From Chlorobium sp. (GTDB lineage: Bacteria > Bacteroidota > Chlorobiia > Chlorobiales > Chlorobiaceae), in contig JANQHQ010000014.1 in NCBI GenBank assembly GCA_028282595.1, positions 56,916-120,915 of the forward strand: a stretch of 64,000 nucleotides of DNA, in the 5' to 3' direction. The position numbers and the translations under genes were made by a program. Positions 41,211 to 49,881 of this stretch are shown piece after piece (position 1 is the stretch's first letter; each line of letters starts with the position of its first letter). The notes beneath the pieces are model-generated. The model saw only the letters and a program-made list of their open reading frames with translations. It had not been told where the DNA came from and ran no database searches.

Positions 41211-42168
41211 TGTTATTTGCAGTTGTACGCTTGGAGAAAACGCCAAGGTGCGTTTGCAGCTTTCCCGGATGCTGCACAGGGAAATAGAGGGCATTTACGG
41301 CGAAGCCGACGATCCGTCCGCCCTCTGCGAAATCGAACTGAAATGCTCCCGGCGGGAGTTTTATGAAAACAGGTCGGACAAAATGCCGGTCATCGGCCAG
41401 GGGGTCATCGTCGAGGCGGACGGCGGCTACGATTACGGCATCGTCTATTCCACCGGGCTCATTGCCGAGAAAAAACTGAAGCTGAAGGGGTTGGACGCGG
41501 AACGGGAAAAAATTCCCGGCGTCGTCCGGTCGGCTACTCCCGGGGACGAGGAAGCGTTGCGCACAGTGCGGATGCGCGAACCCGGCATCCGCGAGATATG
41601 CAGAGACAAGATCAGGCGTCACACGCTCGATATGAAGCTTGTCGATGTCGAACTGCGGATGGACCAGCAGAAGGTGACCGTTTTTTACACCGCCTCTCAC
41701 CGGGTGGACTTTCGTTCCCTGGTTCGCGATCTCGCGAGCGAGTTCAAGGCCCGTATCCAGATGGTGCAGATAACGACCAGGGAGGAGGCGCGGCGGGCCA
41801 ACAGTTTCGGCGTCTGCGGCTGCATGCTCTGCTGTTCGAGCTGGATCCAGAAGATTCACTCCAATCCGTTTGCGGAAAGGCAGCACAGGTGTGGCAATCA
41901 TGTCGGGGACACCCACTCCCACAACGTCATCGGGCAGTGCAACCGCCCGAAGTGCTGTCTGAACTATTCCCGCTCCAGGAAAGAGGGGCGGGAAAACCGC
42001 CAGAACGGTTATCCGCCCATCGGAAGCCGGGTGGCGGCCGCGGACGGGACGGCCGTCATAGAGAGCATCGATCCGGCGAAACAGGAGATCGTTCTGCGCT
42101 ATCTCGCCGACGACACCCTGAAACGGCTCTCCCTCAACGAGTTCACAACCATGTTTGTCAAGAAGTAA
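41203..42168 (+). CDS. PSP1 domain protein, RicT/YaaT family
   Basis: 321 residues. The PSP1 C-terminal domain includes TVFYTASHRVDFRSLVRDLA and the Cys-rich CGCMLCCSSW followed by CNRPKCCLNYS. In Bacillus subtilis the homologue YaaT (RicT) works with RicA and RicF in an Fe-S complex affecting RNase Y-dependent RNA maturation. Whether green sulfur bacteria have partners is unknown. The N-terminal HREIEGIYGEA region is less conserved. Sits 16 bp ahead of metG. Confidence 0.92.
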   Translation: MGNVICSCTLGENAKVRLQLSRMLHREIEGIYGEADDPSALCEIELKCSRREFYENRSDKMPVIGQGVIVEADGGYDYGIVYSTGLIAEKKLKLKGLDAEREKIPGVVRSATPGDEEALRTVRMREPGIREICRDKIRRHTLDMKLVDVELRMDQQKVTVFYTASHRVDFRSLVRDLASEFKARIQMVQITTREEARRANSFGVCGCMLCCSSWIQKIHSNPFAERQHRCGNHVGDTHSHNVIGQCNRPKCCLNYSRSRKEGRENRQNGYPPIGSRVAAADGTAVIESIDPAKQEIVLRYLADDTLKRLSLNEFTTMFVKK

Positions 42169-42184
42169 ACCCCTGACCAAATCC

Positions 42185-44320
42185 ATGTGCAGCCGAACGA
42201 GTAAACAGTTTTCACGGACTCTTGTCACCACCGCGCTTCCCTATGCCAACGGCCCCGTTCATCTCGGTCACCTCGCCGGCGTCTATCTGCCGGCCGATAT
42301 CTACGTGCGCTTCAAAAGACTGCGCGGCGAAGAGGTTATCCATATCGGGGGCTCGGACGAGCACGGCGTACCCATAACCATCACGGCCGACCGGGAAGGG
42401 ATAGATCCCCAGAAGGTGGTCGACCGCTATCACGCCATGAATCTCGATTCTTTCCGGCGGTGCGGAATATCGTTCGACTACTACGGCAGAACCTCCTCGA
42501 AACTGCATTACGAGACCGCCAGCGATTTTTTTCGCGAGATCGACCGCAAGGGGATTTTCGTCAAGAAGAAGGAGCAGCACTTCTTCGACCCCCGGGCGGG
42601 GCGGTTTCTTTCCGACCGCTACGTCACGGGAACGTGTCCGCAGTGCGGCAATCCGGAAGCGAACGGCGATCAGTGCGAGCAATGCGGAACCCATTTGAGC
42701 CCCAGGGAGCTTCTCGATCCGCGAAGCAAGCTTTCCGACGAGGCGCCCGTGCTCCGGGAGACCCTGCACTGGTATTTTCCCCTCGGGCGTTTTCAGAAAA
42801 AGCTCGAGGAGTACGTGGACCGTCATGCCGTGGAGTGGCGGACGAACGTGGTGAACTACAGCAGGACCTGGCTCAAACAGGGATTGAACGACCGGGCGAT
42901 CACCAGGGATCTTGCCTGGGGGGTTCCCGTTCCGCTCGATACGGGCGAGGCCGAAGGCAAGGTGCTCTACGTGTGGTTCGATGCCGTTCTCGGCTACATT
43001 TCGTTCACGCGCGCCTGGGCTGCGGGCCGCGGAGAGCCCGAACTCTGGAGAGAGTACTGGCAGAGTCCCGATGCTCGCATCGTTCATTTTATCGGCAAGG
43101 ACAACGTCGTTTTTCACACCCTGATGTTTCCCGCGATTCTGATGGCCTGGAACGAGGGGCGGACCTCGGAGGTCTACACCCTCGCCGACAACGTTCCGGC
43201 TTCGGAATTCATGAATTTCGAGGGCCGCAAGTTTTCGAAATCGAGAAATTACGCGGTCTATCTCGGGGAGTTTCTCGACAGATTCCCCGCCGATACCCTC
43301 CGTTACACGGTTGCGATGAACTATCCCGAAAACAAGGACAGCGACTTCAGCTGGACCGATTTTCAGAACAGGACCAACGGAGAGCTCGCCGACACGCTCG
43401 GCAACTTCATCAAGCGGTCGGTCGATTTCACCAATTCGAAATTCGGCGGCAGGGTTCCTCACCAGTGCTCTTCCGAGGACTGGAAGGCTCCCGGTATCGA
43501 ATGGGACGACTGTTTCGAGAGGCTGCAGCAGGCGTACGAACAGTTTCACTTCAGGGAGGCGACGGCTCTCGGCATGGAGATCGCCAGGGCGGCGAACCGT
43601 TTCCTGACCGATTCGGAACCCTGGAAGGCGCTGAAAACCGACCGTGCCGCCGCGGCGCGGACGATGGCCCTGTCGCTGAATCTCTGCCACACTCTCGCCA
43701 TTGTGCTCTATCCGGTTATTCCTGAGACGGCGGACAGAATCTATCGCATGCTCGGTTTCAGCGAATCCCTCGAGGACGCCCTGAAAAACGGAGACGTTCG
43801 GTGGAGCATGGCCGCCGAGCCCCGTCTTCCGGAGGGGCACCTCTTGAGCGGCGAATCGGAAATCCTCTTTTCGAAGATCAGCGACAGCGATATCGCTCCC
43901 GAGCTTGAAAAGATCGAGAAACTGCTTGCGAATATCGGGAACGGGGAAGAGCAGCCTCGTGAAGCGGTGGAACCCGAGGACTCCGGGTTTTCTCCGGAAA
44001 TCGCCTACGACGAATTTCTCAAGGTCGATCTGCGCGCCGCGACCGTCCTCGAGTGCGAAAAAGTGAAGCGGGCCGACAAGCTGCTCAGGCTGCAGGTCAG
44101 GGTCGGCGGGGAAACGAGGCAAGTGCTTGCCGGTCTGGCCGGTTCCTATCGGCCGGAGGACCTTGTCGGCCGTCAGGTCGTCATGGTCGCGAACCTTGCC
44201 GAGCGCAGGATCAGAGGCGAAATTTCACAGGGCATGATTCTCGCGGCCGAAGGGAACGACGGCAAACTGCAGCTTGTTGAAGTAGGCGGAGACGATGTGA
44301 ACGGGAAAAGAGTGCAATAA
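42185..44320 (+). CDS. metG: Methionyl-tRNA synthetase with C-terminal tRNA-binding domain
   Basis: 711 residues. Class I HIGH motif in ALPYANGPVHLGHLAG, zinc-knuckle cysteines CPQCGN and CEQCG, KMSKS equivalent GRKFSKSRNY, anticodon-binding helices about 400-560, then a Trbp111/EMAP-II-like OB domain (about 605-711: FLKVDLRAATVLECEKVK, MVANLAERRIRGEISQGM). The ATG at 42185 is used; the TTG at 42155 lies inside the preceding gene. The initiator tRNA gene lies 47 bp downstream. Confidence 0.96.
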   Translation: MCSRTSKQFSRTLVTTALPYANGPVHLGHLAGVYLPADIYVRFKRLRGEEVIHIGGSDEHGVPITITADREGIDPQKVVDRYHAMNLDSFRRCGISFDYYGRTSSKLHYETASDFFREIDRKGIFVKKKEQHFFDPRAGRFLSDRYVTGTCPQCGNPEANGDQCEQCGTHLSPRELLDPRSKLSDEAPVLRETLHWYFPLGRFQKKLEEYVDRHAVEWRTNVVNYSRTWLKQGLNDRAITRDLAWGVPVPLDTGEAEGKVLYVWFDAVLGYISFTRAWAAGRGEPELWREYWQSPDARIVHFIGKDNVVFHTLMFPAILMAWNEGRTSEVYTLADNVPASEFMNFEGRKFSKSRNYAVYLGEFLDRFPADTLRYTVAMNYPENKDSDFSWTDFQNRTNGELADTLGNFIKRSVDFTNSKFGGRVPHQCSSEDWKAPGIEWDDCFERLQQAYEQFHFREATALGMEIARAANRFLTDSEPWKALKTDRAAAARTMALSLNLCHTLAIVLYPVIPETADRIYRMLGFSESLEDALKNGDVRWSMAAEPRLPEGHLLSGESEILFSKISDSDIAPELEKIEKLLANIGNGEEQPREAVEPEDSGFSPEIAYDEFLKVDLRAATVLECEKVKRADKLLRLQVRVGGETRQVLAGLAGSYRPEDLVGRQVVMVANLAERRIRGEISQGMILAAEGNDGKLQLVEVGGDDVNGKRVQ

Positions 44321-44324
44321 AAGT

Positions 44325-44352
44325 TTGCTTTTTATCGCGGTTTTTTTAGATT
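44325..44352 (+). promoter_or_regulatory. Possible promoter of the initiator tRNA gene
   Basis: TTGCTT, 16 bp, TAGATT. The -10 ends 15 bp ahead of the tRNA. Each hexamer matches the consensus at only 3-4 positions, so read-through from metG is an alternative. Confidence 0.35.
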
Positions 44353-44367
44353 TAGTGTCATAAACAT

Positions 44368-44440
<73 letters not shown>

Positions 44441-44450
44441 CAAGGAAAAG

Positions 44451-44480
44451 AGCCGCGCCATGATGCGCGGCTTTTTTTTT
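44451..44480 (+). terminator. Intrinsic terminator of the tRNA-fMet gene
   Basis: AGCCGCGC, loop CATGAT, GCGCGGCT, then nine T. Starts 10 bp after the tRNA. Confidence 0.9.
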
Positions 44481-44811
44481 CGCGCCGACTTCGCCGGGCG
44501 CTTGGTGACGTCGTCCGGCTGGGCCGGACTTAGTGACGAGGGGTGACGCCCGGACTTCGTCGGGCTTGGTGACGAATTGGGGAAGAAAAGATGGATTCCC
44601 GATACCGATAGCGACGGCGAACCCCGATGCTATCTTTCGGAGATCGGGGTCGGGATCGGGTTTCGGGATCGAAAAGGGACCAGTTGGCGAAGCACTCTTC
44701 ACTAAGCCCGCGAGAGCGGGCGTCGTCTCTAAGCTCGGCGAAGCTCGAGCGACGTCACCAAGTCCGGCAACGCCGGACGTCGTCACTATATCACGTCACT
44801 GCGCGACAGCG
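44481..44811. repeat. Mosaic hairpin-repeat island after tRNA-fMet
   Basis: Non-coding. Two blocks. 44487-44585 is a near reverse complement of 49750-49876 (modules such as GCCCGGACTTCGTCGGGC and GTCCGGCTGGGCCGGAC, joined by GTGACG). 44600-44811 is about 90% identical, inverted, to 56262-56480. Each module is a short palindrome flanked by TTGGTGAC/GTCACCAA. The rest of the spacer to 44984 has no recognisable gene. Confidence 0.85.
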
Positions 44812-44984
44812 TTTCGGGCATGTTCGGTCGGAGTGAAACGTCTCGTTGAAATAGTTTTTTTGTGAAAAAAACAGTATATACTTAAAACAGGAGTTAAGCA
44901 ATTAATTACATCCTCCTCCGGCTTCCGGCGGTTAGCGAACCGAGAGCGCGGAAATCGGCATGCGGTAATTAATTCATCCCCCGT

Positions 44985-45137
44985 ATGAACTACCTGGTGT
45001 CCGCGTGGCTTGTTTATGCCTCGCTCATGCTGTTTCACAACCTGTTTACGCCCGGCAGGAAGGCGAAGCTGTACCTTCTTCTCGATATAGCGGGCATTAT
45101 CGCCGCCCTCGCCCTTATTCTGTCCGGCATCGTGTAG
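44985..45137 (+). CDS. Possible 50-residue two-helix membrane protein
   Basis: ATG at 44985 to TAG at 45135: MNYLVSAWLVYASLMLFHNL, a short basic loop (PGRKAKLY), then a second helix LLDIAGIIAALALILSGIV. Two well-formed hydrophobic helices with a positively charged turn are unlikely by chance, but no SD is visible and homologues are unknown to me. Confidence 0.45.
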   Translation: MNYLVSAWLVYASLMLFHNLFTPGRKAKLYLLLDIAGIIAALALILSGIV

Positions 45138-45206
45138 GGAGAAGAGTCCGGTTTTCTTCACGCACGCCGCGTCTCCCGGCACCGAATCCTCAAACACCGT
45201 CGTCCC

Positions 45207-46427
45207 ATGCCGCGCCGCTATGCTGTGCCCCTCTTGCTGTCGCTTCTTCTCGCACTGTTCCCGTTCCGCCAGCTTCTTGCCGCGGACTTTCTCTACGGTA
45301 TCGACGTCCTTCAGCGTTCCGGTTTCAGCGGACTGGAGCGGAAGAACGTCGGCCTGATCACCAACGCGGCTGGCGTGGACGTCGAGGGACGTCCGAATTA
45401 CCGGATACTTCTGCAAAACGGCGTCAAGCTGCGGTTTCTGATGTCGCCCGAGCACGGTTTTGCTATCGGGGCCGAGGCTGGAGAGACGGTCGGCGACAGA
45501 TCGCTCGACGAGGGGTTGACGGTCTATTCCCTTTACGGCGCGACGAAAAAGCCCGACCGGAAGCTGCTCGACGCCATAGATATTCTGCTCTTCGATCTTC
45601 AGGATATCGGAGCTCGCTGCTACACCTACATTTCGACGATGCGCGAGGCGATGGAAGCGTGCGAGGAAGCCGGAGTCGCGTTCATGGTGCTCGATCGTCC
45701 CAACCCTATCTCGCCGATTCCGGCCGAGGGCTTCATGCTCGATCCCGGATACTCCTCTTTTGTCGGTTCGGTGCCCGTTCCCTTCCTCCACTCCATGACC
45801 GTCGGAGAGATCGCCGTGTTTCTGAAAAAACGGTACTTCCCCGGCATCGATCTCCGCGTCGTCGGGATGGAGGGGTACAGCCGGAAGCGGTTCGCGGACG
45901 AATTCGCCGGATTCAGGTTTGTCCCGCCCTCTCCGAACATCCGGGATCCGGAGACGGCCCTGGTTTATCCATCGACGGTTTTTTTCGAAGCGGCCAACGT
46001 CAGCGAGGGCAGGGGCACCGGCGCGCCCTTCCGGCAGTTCGGCGCTCCCTACATCGATCCCGCCCGTCTGAAGAACGAACTCGAAAGCGCCCGTCTTCCC
46101 GGAGTGGCGTTCACGGAAGTGGAGTTTGTGCCGGAGTCGGGGCGTTTCAAGGGCCTTGCGTGCAAAGGGTTGAGAGTGAACGTCACCGACCGTTACGTGT
46201 TCGAGCCGTTCAGAACCGGCGTCACCCTCCTGGTCGCCCTGCAGAAGCTCTATCCGCGGCTTCTCGGGCTGGACGAGAACGGGGACTTTTTCGACAAGCT
46301 CGCGGGAACCCCTCTTTTGCGGAAAATGGTGGTTTCGGAGCGTACGGTCGAGGAAATTCTCGCGGCATCGAGGCTGCAGGTGCACGCGTTCGAGCAGGAG
46401 AATCCCGACAGATTTTTATACGAATGA
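45207..46427 (+). CDS. DUF1343 protein, NamZ-type exo-beta-N-acetylmuramidase
   Basis: 406 residues. Signal peptide about 1-25 (VPLLLSLLLALFPFRQLLAA). The family pattern follows: GLERKNVGLITNAAGV, LMSPEHGFAIGAEAGE, VYSLYGATKKP, LLFDLQDIGARCYTYIST, VLDRPNPI, LPHNMT-like FLHSMTVGEIA and ANVSEGRGTGAPFRQFGAP. NamZ (GH171) releases terminal MurNAc from peptidoglycan fragments, so a role in wall recycling is likely. Length normal. Confidence 0.92.
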   Translation: MPRRYAVPLLLSLLLALFPFRQLLAADFLYGIDVLQRSGFSGLERKNVGLITNAAGVDVEGRPNYRILLQNGVKLRFLMSPEHGFAIGAEAGETVGDRSLDEGLTVYSLYGATKKPDRKLLDAIDILLFDLQDIGARCYTYISTMREAMEACEEAGVAFMVLDRPNPISPIPAEGFMLDPGYSSFVGSVPVPFLHSMTVGEIAVFLKKRYFPGIDLRVVGMEGYSRKRFADEFAGFRFVPPSPNIRDPETALVYPSTVFFEAANVSEGRGTGAPFRQFGAPYIDPARLKNELESARLPGVAFTEVEFVPESGRFKGLACKGLRVNVTDRYVFEPFRTGVTLLVALQKLYPRLLGLDENGDFFDKLAGTPLLRKMVVSERTVEEILAASRLQVHAFEQENPDRFLYE

Positions 46428-46448
46428 ACGGTTTGCGGAAGGGGCGAT

Positions 46449-47567
46449 CTATCTCGGAACGCGGAATCTTCCGGTGAGCCCGCCGAGGGAAAAAAGCAAC
46501 TGCCATAGGTGCAGGTGGCGCGCCCGGAACGCTCCCGCACAGCTCAGCAGGTAGTACTCCCACATCCGGAAGAACCGGTCGCTGTAGTTTCCTTCGAGCG
46601 TTTTTCGTTTTTTCAGCAGGTTTTCATGCCAGGCCTTCAGCGTCAGATAGTAGTCGTCGCTGAAGACGTGCCAGTCTTCGAGAACGAGCAGGTCTTCGTG
46701 TGCCGCCGCGATCTGACTTGCCGAGGGAATCATGGAATTCGGAAAGACGTAGCGGCTTATCCAGGGGTCGGTCGAGCTCGACGACCGGTTTCCCCCTATG
46801 GTATGCAGGAGAAAAAGGCCGTCGGGGACGAGGCTTTGCCGGGCCTTCCGGAAGTAGCGGCGGTAGTTCTTGTAGCCTACATGCTCGAACATGCCGATGG
46901 AGTAGATCCTGTCGTATTTCCGGCCGAGATCCCGATAATCCATCAGTTCTATGGTGACCGGCAGCCCCCTGCAGAGGGAGCGGGCATGTTTCGACTGTTC
47001 CCGTGAGACGGTAATCCCGGTTACTTCCACGCCGTAGCGCTCGGCGGCGAAACGCGCCGCGCCTCCCCAGCCGCACCCGATGTCGAGAACGCTCATTCCG
47101 GGTTTGAGCATGAGCTTTTCGAAGACGAGAAGCAGCTTGTGCTCCTGGGCCTTGTGCAGCGTATCGCACTCCTCCCAGTAGGCGCAACTGTAGTTCATTC
47201 CCGGATCCAGCATCGCTTCGAAGAGGTCGTTGCCGGTATCGTAATGCCGTTCGCCGACGGTGAAGGCGCGGGAAGGATTCTGGAGATTGAAGAGGCTGCC
47301 GGAGAGCCGGGCGGCTATCATGCCGAGGGTGAGAAGCCGTTCGTTCGCGCCGGAACGCAGGATTCTGAAAAACAGCTGGTCGAGCGCATCGCAATCCCAC
47401 CAGCCGTCCATGTACGCCTCCCCGAAGCCCAGATTGCCTTTCGAGAGCATCCGCTGGAAGAGACGGTCGTCGTGAACGCTTATGTCCCACGCGTTGCGGC
47501 CGTCCACCTCTATGCCGGCAGATTGCAGGAGCGACTCCGCCTGCCGTCTGAAATAGTTGTCAAACAT
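46449..47567 (-). CDS. cfa: Cyclopropane-fatty-acyl-phospholipid synthase
   Basis: SAM-dependent methylene transfer to unsaturated lipid chains. 372 residues, as in E. coli. LGFGEAYMDGWWDCDALDQL, HYDTGNDLFEAMLDPGMNYS, SAM motif VLDIGCGWGGAARFAAE, GITVSREQ, SIGMFEHVGYKNYRRYF and YVFPNSMIPS are family hallmarks. Its 3' end faces the NamZ gene. Confidence 0.95.
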   Translation of the reverse strand: MFDNYFRRQAESLLQSAGIEVDGRNAWDISVHDDRLFQRMLSKGNLGFGEAYMDGWWDCDALDQLFFRILRSGANERLLTLGMIAARLSGSLFNLQNPSRAFTVGERHYDTGNDLFEAMLDPGMNYSCAYWEECDTLHKAQEHKLLLVFEKLMLKPGMSVLDIGCGWGGAARFAAERYGVEVTGITVSREQSKHARSLCRGLPVTIELMDYRDLGRKYDRIYSIGMFEHVGYKNYRRYFRKARQSLVPDGLFLLHTIGGNRSSSSTDPWISRYVFPNSMIPSASQIAAAHEDLLVLEDWHVFSDDYYLTLKAWHENLLKKRKTLEGNYSDRFFRMWEYYLLSCAGAFRARHLHLWQLLFSLGGLTGRFRVPR

Positions 47568-47681
47568 CTTTTTCCGCAGAGGGGGAACGTTGGAACGTGT
47601 CTGACGGAGAATCGGACGATATGCCGGATTGACGAAACGGCTATGCTGAAAAGTAAAAAACTTCCGTTACATATGCATATG

Positions 47682-48455
47682 TCAGTTCCGGAACGGGCGG
47701 AGAAGCAGCGCCGTGAGCCGTTGCTGATCGGGAGCGCTTTCGTTGGCAAGTCCGAGCGGCATCTCCCGGATGTTTTCCTTAAGCCGAAAGCTCCCGAAAA
47801 GCCGGTCCCACACCGAGAGCATGCTGCCGTAGTTCGAATCGTGCTCTTCCCTGACGACGGAGTGGTGCAGGCGATGCATCAGGGGAGTGGGCACAAGCGT
47901 TCGCAGCGCCCGGTCGATTCCGGACGGGATCGAAACGTTGCTGTGATGAAATTCGATGATCGGGGTCATCAGCATGGAGTAGAGCAGGATGTCCTCTATG
48001 CCCGCGCCGATGAGAGCGAAAACCGGAATCCTGAGGATTTCGGAAAAGATGATTTCGACGGAGTGAAATCTCCAGCTCGTCGTGACGTCCAGCGAAGGGT
48101 CGCTGTGATGGACGGAGTGGAACCTCCAGAGAAAATCGACCGTGTGGTTGAGACGGTGCCAGGCGTACATCCACAGATCGATCAGCACCAGAGTCAGGAG
48201 CGCTTCGCCCAATGCCGGGAGACCGAGGCCTCCGACGCCCGGCCACAGGCTTTGAAAATAGCGCAGAAACGCCGCCATGAGCACGGCCGAAGGCAGCAGG
48301 ATCAGGAGGTTCAGCACCGCGATGGAGAGGTTGAGGACCGCATGGTTTCCCCGGTTCCTCCGTGACTTGAAGAACGGCACGACTCCTTCGAGAATCCACA
48401 GGAGAACTCCTCCGGTGACGGTTATTCCATAGGAGAGAAGGGAGAGGTTTTCCAT
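47682..48455 (-). CDS. Sterol desaturase / fatty acid hydroxylase family membrane protein
   Basis: 257 residues, four to five helices, with the eight-His di-iron pattern: HRLNHTVDFLWRFHSVHHSD, and further HRLHHSVVREEHDSNYG. This oxygen-dependent family is surprising in a strict anaerobe, though members do occur in green sulfur bacteria with unknown roles. It follows STAS by 77 bp and precedes cfa on the same strand, so lipid modification is a reasonable guess. ATG at 48455; a GTG at 48464 is also possible. Confidence 0.88.
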   Translation of the reverse strand: MENLSLLSYGITVTGGVLLWILEGVVPFFKSRRNRGNHAVLNLSIAVLNLLILLPSAVLMAAFLRYFQSLWPGVGGLGLPALGEALLTLVLIDLWMYAWHRLNHTVDFLWRFHSVHHSDPSLDVTTSWRFHSVEIIFSEILRIPVFALIGAGIEDILLYSMLMTPIIEFHHSNVSIPSGIDRALRTLVPTPLMHRLHHSVVREEHDSNYGSMLSVWDRLFGSFRLKENIREMPLGLANESAPDQQRLTALLLRPFRN

Positions 48456-48532
48456 TGCGGGCACGTTTGCTTATCGACGGACGGGGAGGGTGGGACGGTT
48501 TCGGCGTTGCTGACGGTCGGGAGGTTTCGGGG

Positions 48533-49129
48533 TCACTTGCCGGTTCCCGCCGAGCTGCCGGCGTCGCTTTTTCTGGGACGCCCCCGTTTTCTCCGGGCGC
48601 CGTTTTCCGCGCCTTCCCCGTTCAGCGCGCGGTCCTTGCCCAGAGCCACGCCGTCGTCCTCGAGGACATCTTCTTCGTGGAAATCGGCCGAGGCGATGAC
48701 CTCGATCTCCTTCTGGCTGTCGTCAGGCAGGGGAGCCCTGGTTTTAGGGGAGCTTTTTTTGCGGGAATTCCTCCTGCTTTTACCATGCGGCTCGACGAGC
48801 GTTATCACTTCGTTTATGGAGGTGAAGATGTAGAGCTGCTTGTCGAGGCCCGACAGTTTCAAAAGGTCTTTTATCTGCTGGCAGAGCGAGACGAAAATCG
48901 CCAGCCCGTGGCACTGGTTCGCCATCTGGTGGGCCAGAAGCAGGGAGCCGACTCCGCAGGAGTCGATCGCCTTTACAAGGGAAAAATCGAATATCAGGTT
49001 TTTCCGCCCATCCTCCTGCAGCATGTCATGAATCGATTGCCGGAAGGCTCCCGCCGAGCGAACGTCGAAAACGGGCTCCTCTATTTTTACAATGGTAAGG
49101 TCCCTGCGGTTCGATACTGAGTATTTCAT
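48533..49129 (-). CDS. STAS-domain protein with AT-hook-like C-terminal tail
   Basis: 198 residues. Residues 1-112 form a STAS (anti-sigma antagonist) domain: NLIFDFSLVKAIDSCGVGSL carries the usual D-S phosphoacceptor Ser, then LLAHQMANQCHG and FTSINEVITLV. The tail (113-198) is low-complexity and charged, with GKSRRNSRKKSSPKTR and, near 180-190, RRKRGRPRKSD, an AT-hook core (GRP flanked by basic residues). A standard SpoIIAA-type protein ends near residue 110. The tail may bind nucleic acid. No anti-sigma kinase is adjacent. Confidence 0.85.
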   Translation of the reverse strand: MKYSVSNRRDLTIVKIEEPVFDVRSAGAFRQSIHDMLQEDGRKNLIFDFSLVKAIDSCGVGSLLLAHQMANQCHGLAIFVSLCQQIKDLLKLSGLDKQLYIFTSINEVITLVEPHGKSRRNSRKKSSPKTRAPLPDDSQKEIEVIASADFHEEDVLEDDGVALGKDRALNGEGAENGARRKRGRPRKSDAGSSAGTGK

Positions 49130-49341
49130 AGCTGCAGCCTCGGAAAGAAAGGCTTGACACCTCTTTTACAACAAATTACGGGCTCGGTATACGGGCGGGA
49201 AGAGCGGCGGCCCGGTGTGTCTGTGCGGAGAGCCCCTGTTGACAACGGCGTTCGGGTTGCGGCCGTCTGTTTCAAGTTTGGTGAAAAGCATGAACTTTTC
49301 CAACAAAAAAGCCCGGTTTTCTTTTTCCGGAGTTAATACAT

Positions 49342-49470
49342 AGTGACAACGTCCGGCGTTGCCGGACTTGGTGAAGGCGCTTCGGCTTCGTCGAGCTTGG
49401 AGACGACGCCCGCTCTCGCGGGCTTGGTGACAAGTGCTTCGCCGTCGGTGTTGGTAACCAACGCCAGTTC
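49342..49470. repeat. Mosaic hairpin-repeat island
   Basis: Modules ACGTCCGGCGTTGCCGGACT, GCGCTTCGGCTTCGTCGAGC and GACGCCCGCTCTCGCGGGCT, each followed by TGGTGA or TGGAGA, in the same order and orientation as 56284-56375. Confidence 0.82.
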
Positions 49471-49739
49471 GGACGCACACGAACCCTTTGTTCATCGGCA
49501 ACCGCTTTCTACCAAAGCACTTGCCCGCCGCCTAGTGCAAACTGCATACTGCCAACCGGTTCCCCCACAGTACGGGCGAAAAATTTTTCGCCCCTACGGT
49601 CGTCGTGAATACCCGTGCAATCCGTGGGGACAATAAAACCTGTCGATCACCAGCCAATCGCGCCCCTGCATTTCAACGATTCAACAATTCCCCGGCATCC
49701 TCATTGCAGTTTGCCAACTGAAGACTGCCGACTGAATCG

Positions 49740-49876
49740 ATCGTTTTCCCAACTGGTCACCAAGCCCGACGAAGTCCGGGCGTCGCCCCTCGTCACTAAG
49801 TCCGGCCCAGCCGGACGACGTCACCAAGCCCGATACCAATCGGGCGCCGTCACCAAGCGCCCGGCGGGGGCTTAAC
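49740..49876. repeat. Mosaic hairpin-repeat island next to miaA
   Basis: CACCAAGCCCGACGAAGTCC-GGGCGTCG, AAGTCCGGCCCAGCCGGACG and AAGCCCGATACCAATCGGGC modules joined by GTCACCAA; inverted match to 44487-44585. Ends 5 bp before the miaA stop. Confidence 0.82.
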
Positions 49877-49881
49877 ATGCC

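Larger units (their letters stand above)
49130..49881. other. 752-bp intergenic region between STAS and miaA
   Basis: No convincing gene. Contains hairpin-repeat islands at 49342-49470 and 49740-49876. The middle part (49471-49739) is unique-looking low-complexity sequence, including GGCGAAAAATTTTTCGCCCC at 49575, a palindrome (GGGGCGAAAAATTTTTCGCCC-like). TTGACA-like CTTGACACC at 49153 may serve a promoter on the plus strand, but no gene follows it. Confidence 0.6.

Noticed and set aside
49340..49876. Hairpin-module islands considered as CRISPR arrays or ncRNA genes
   Set aside because: Module order and spacing vary, modules are palindromic with different stems, and no cas genes are present. 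No known RNA family was recognised, so they are reported only as repeats.
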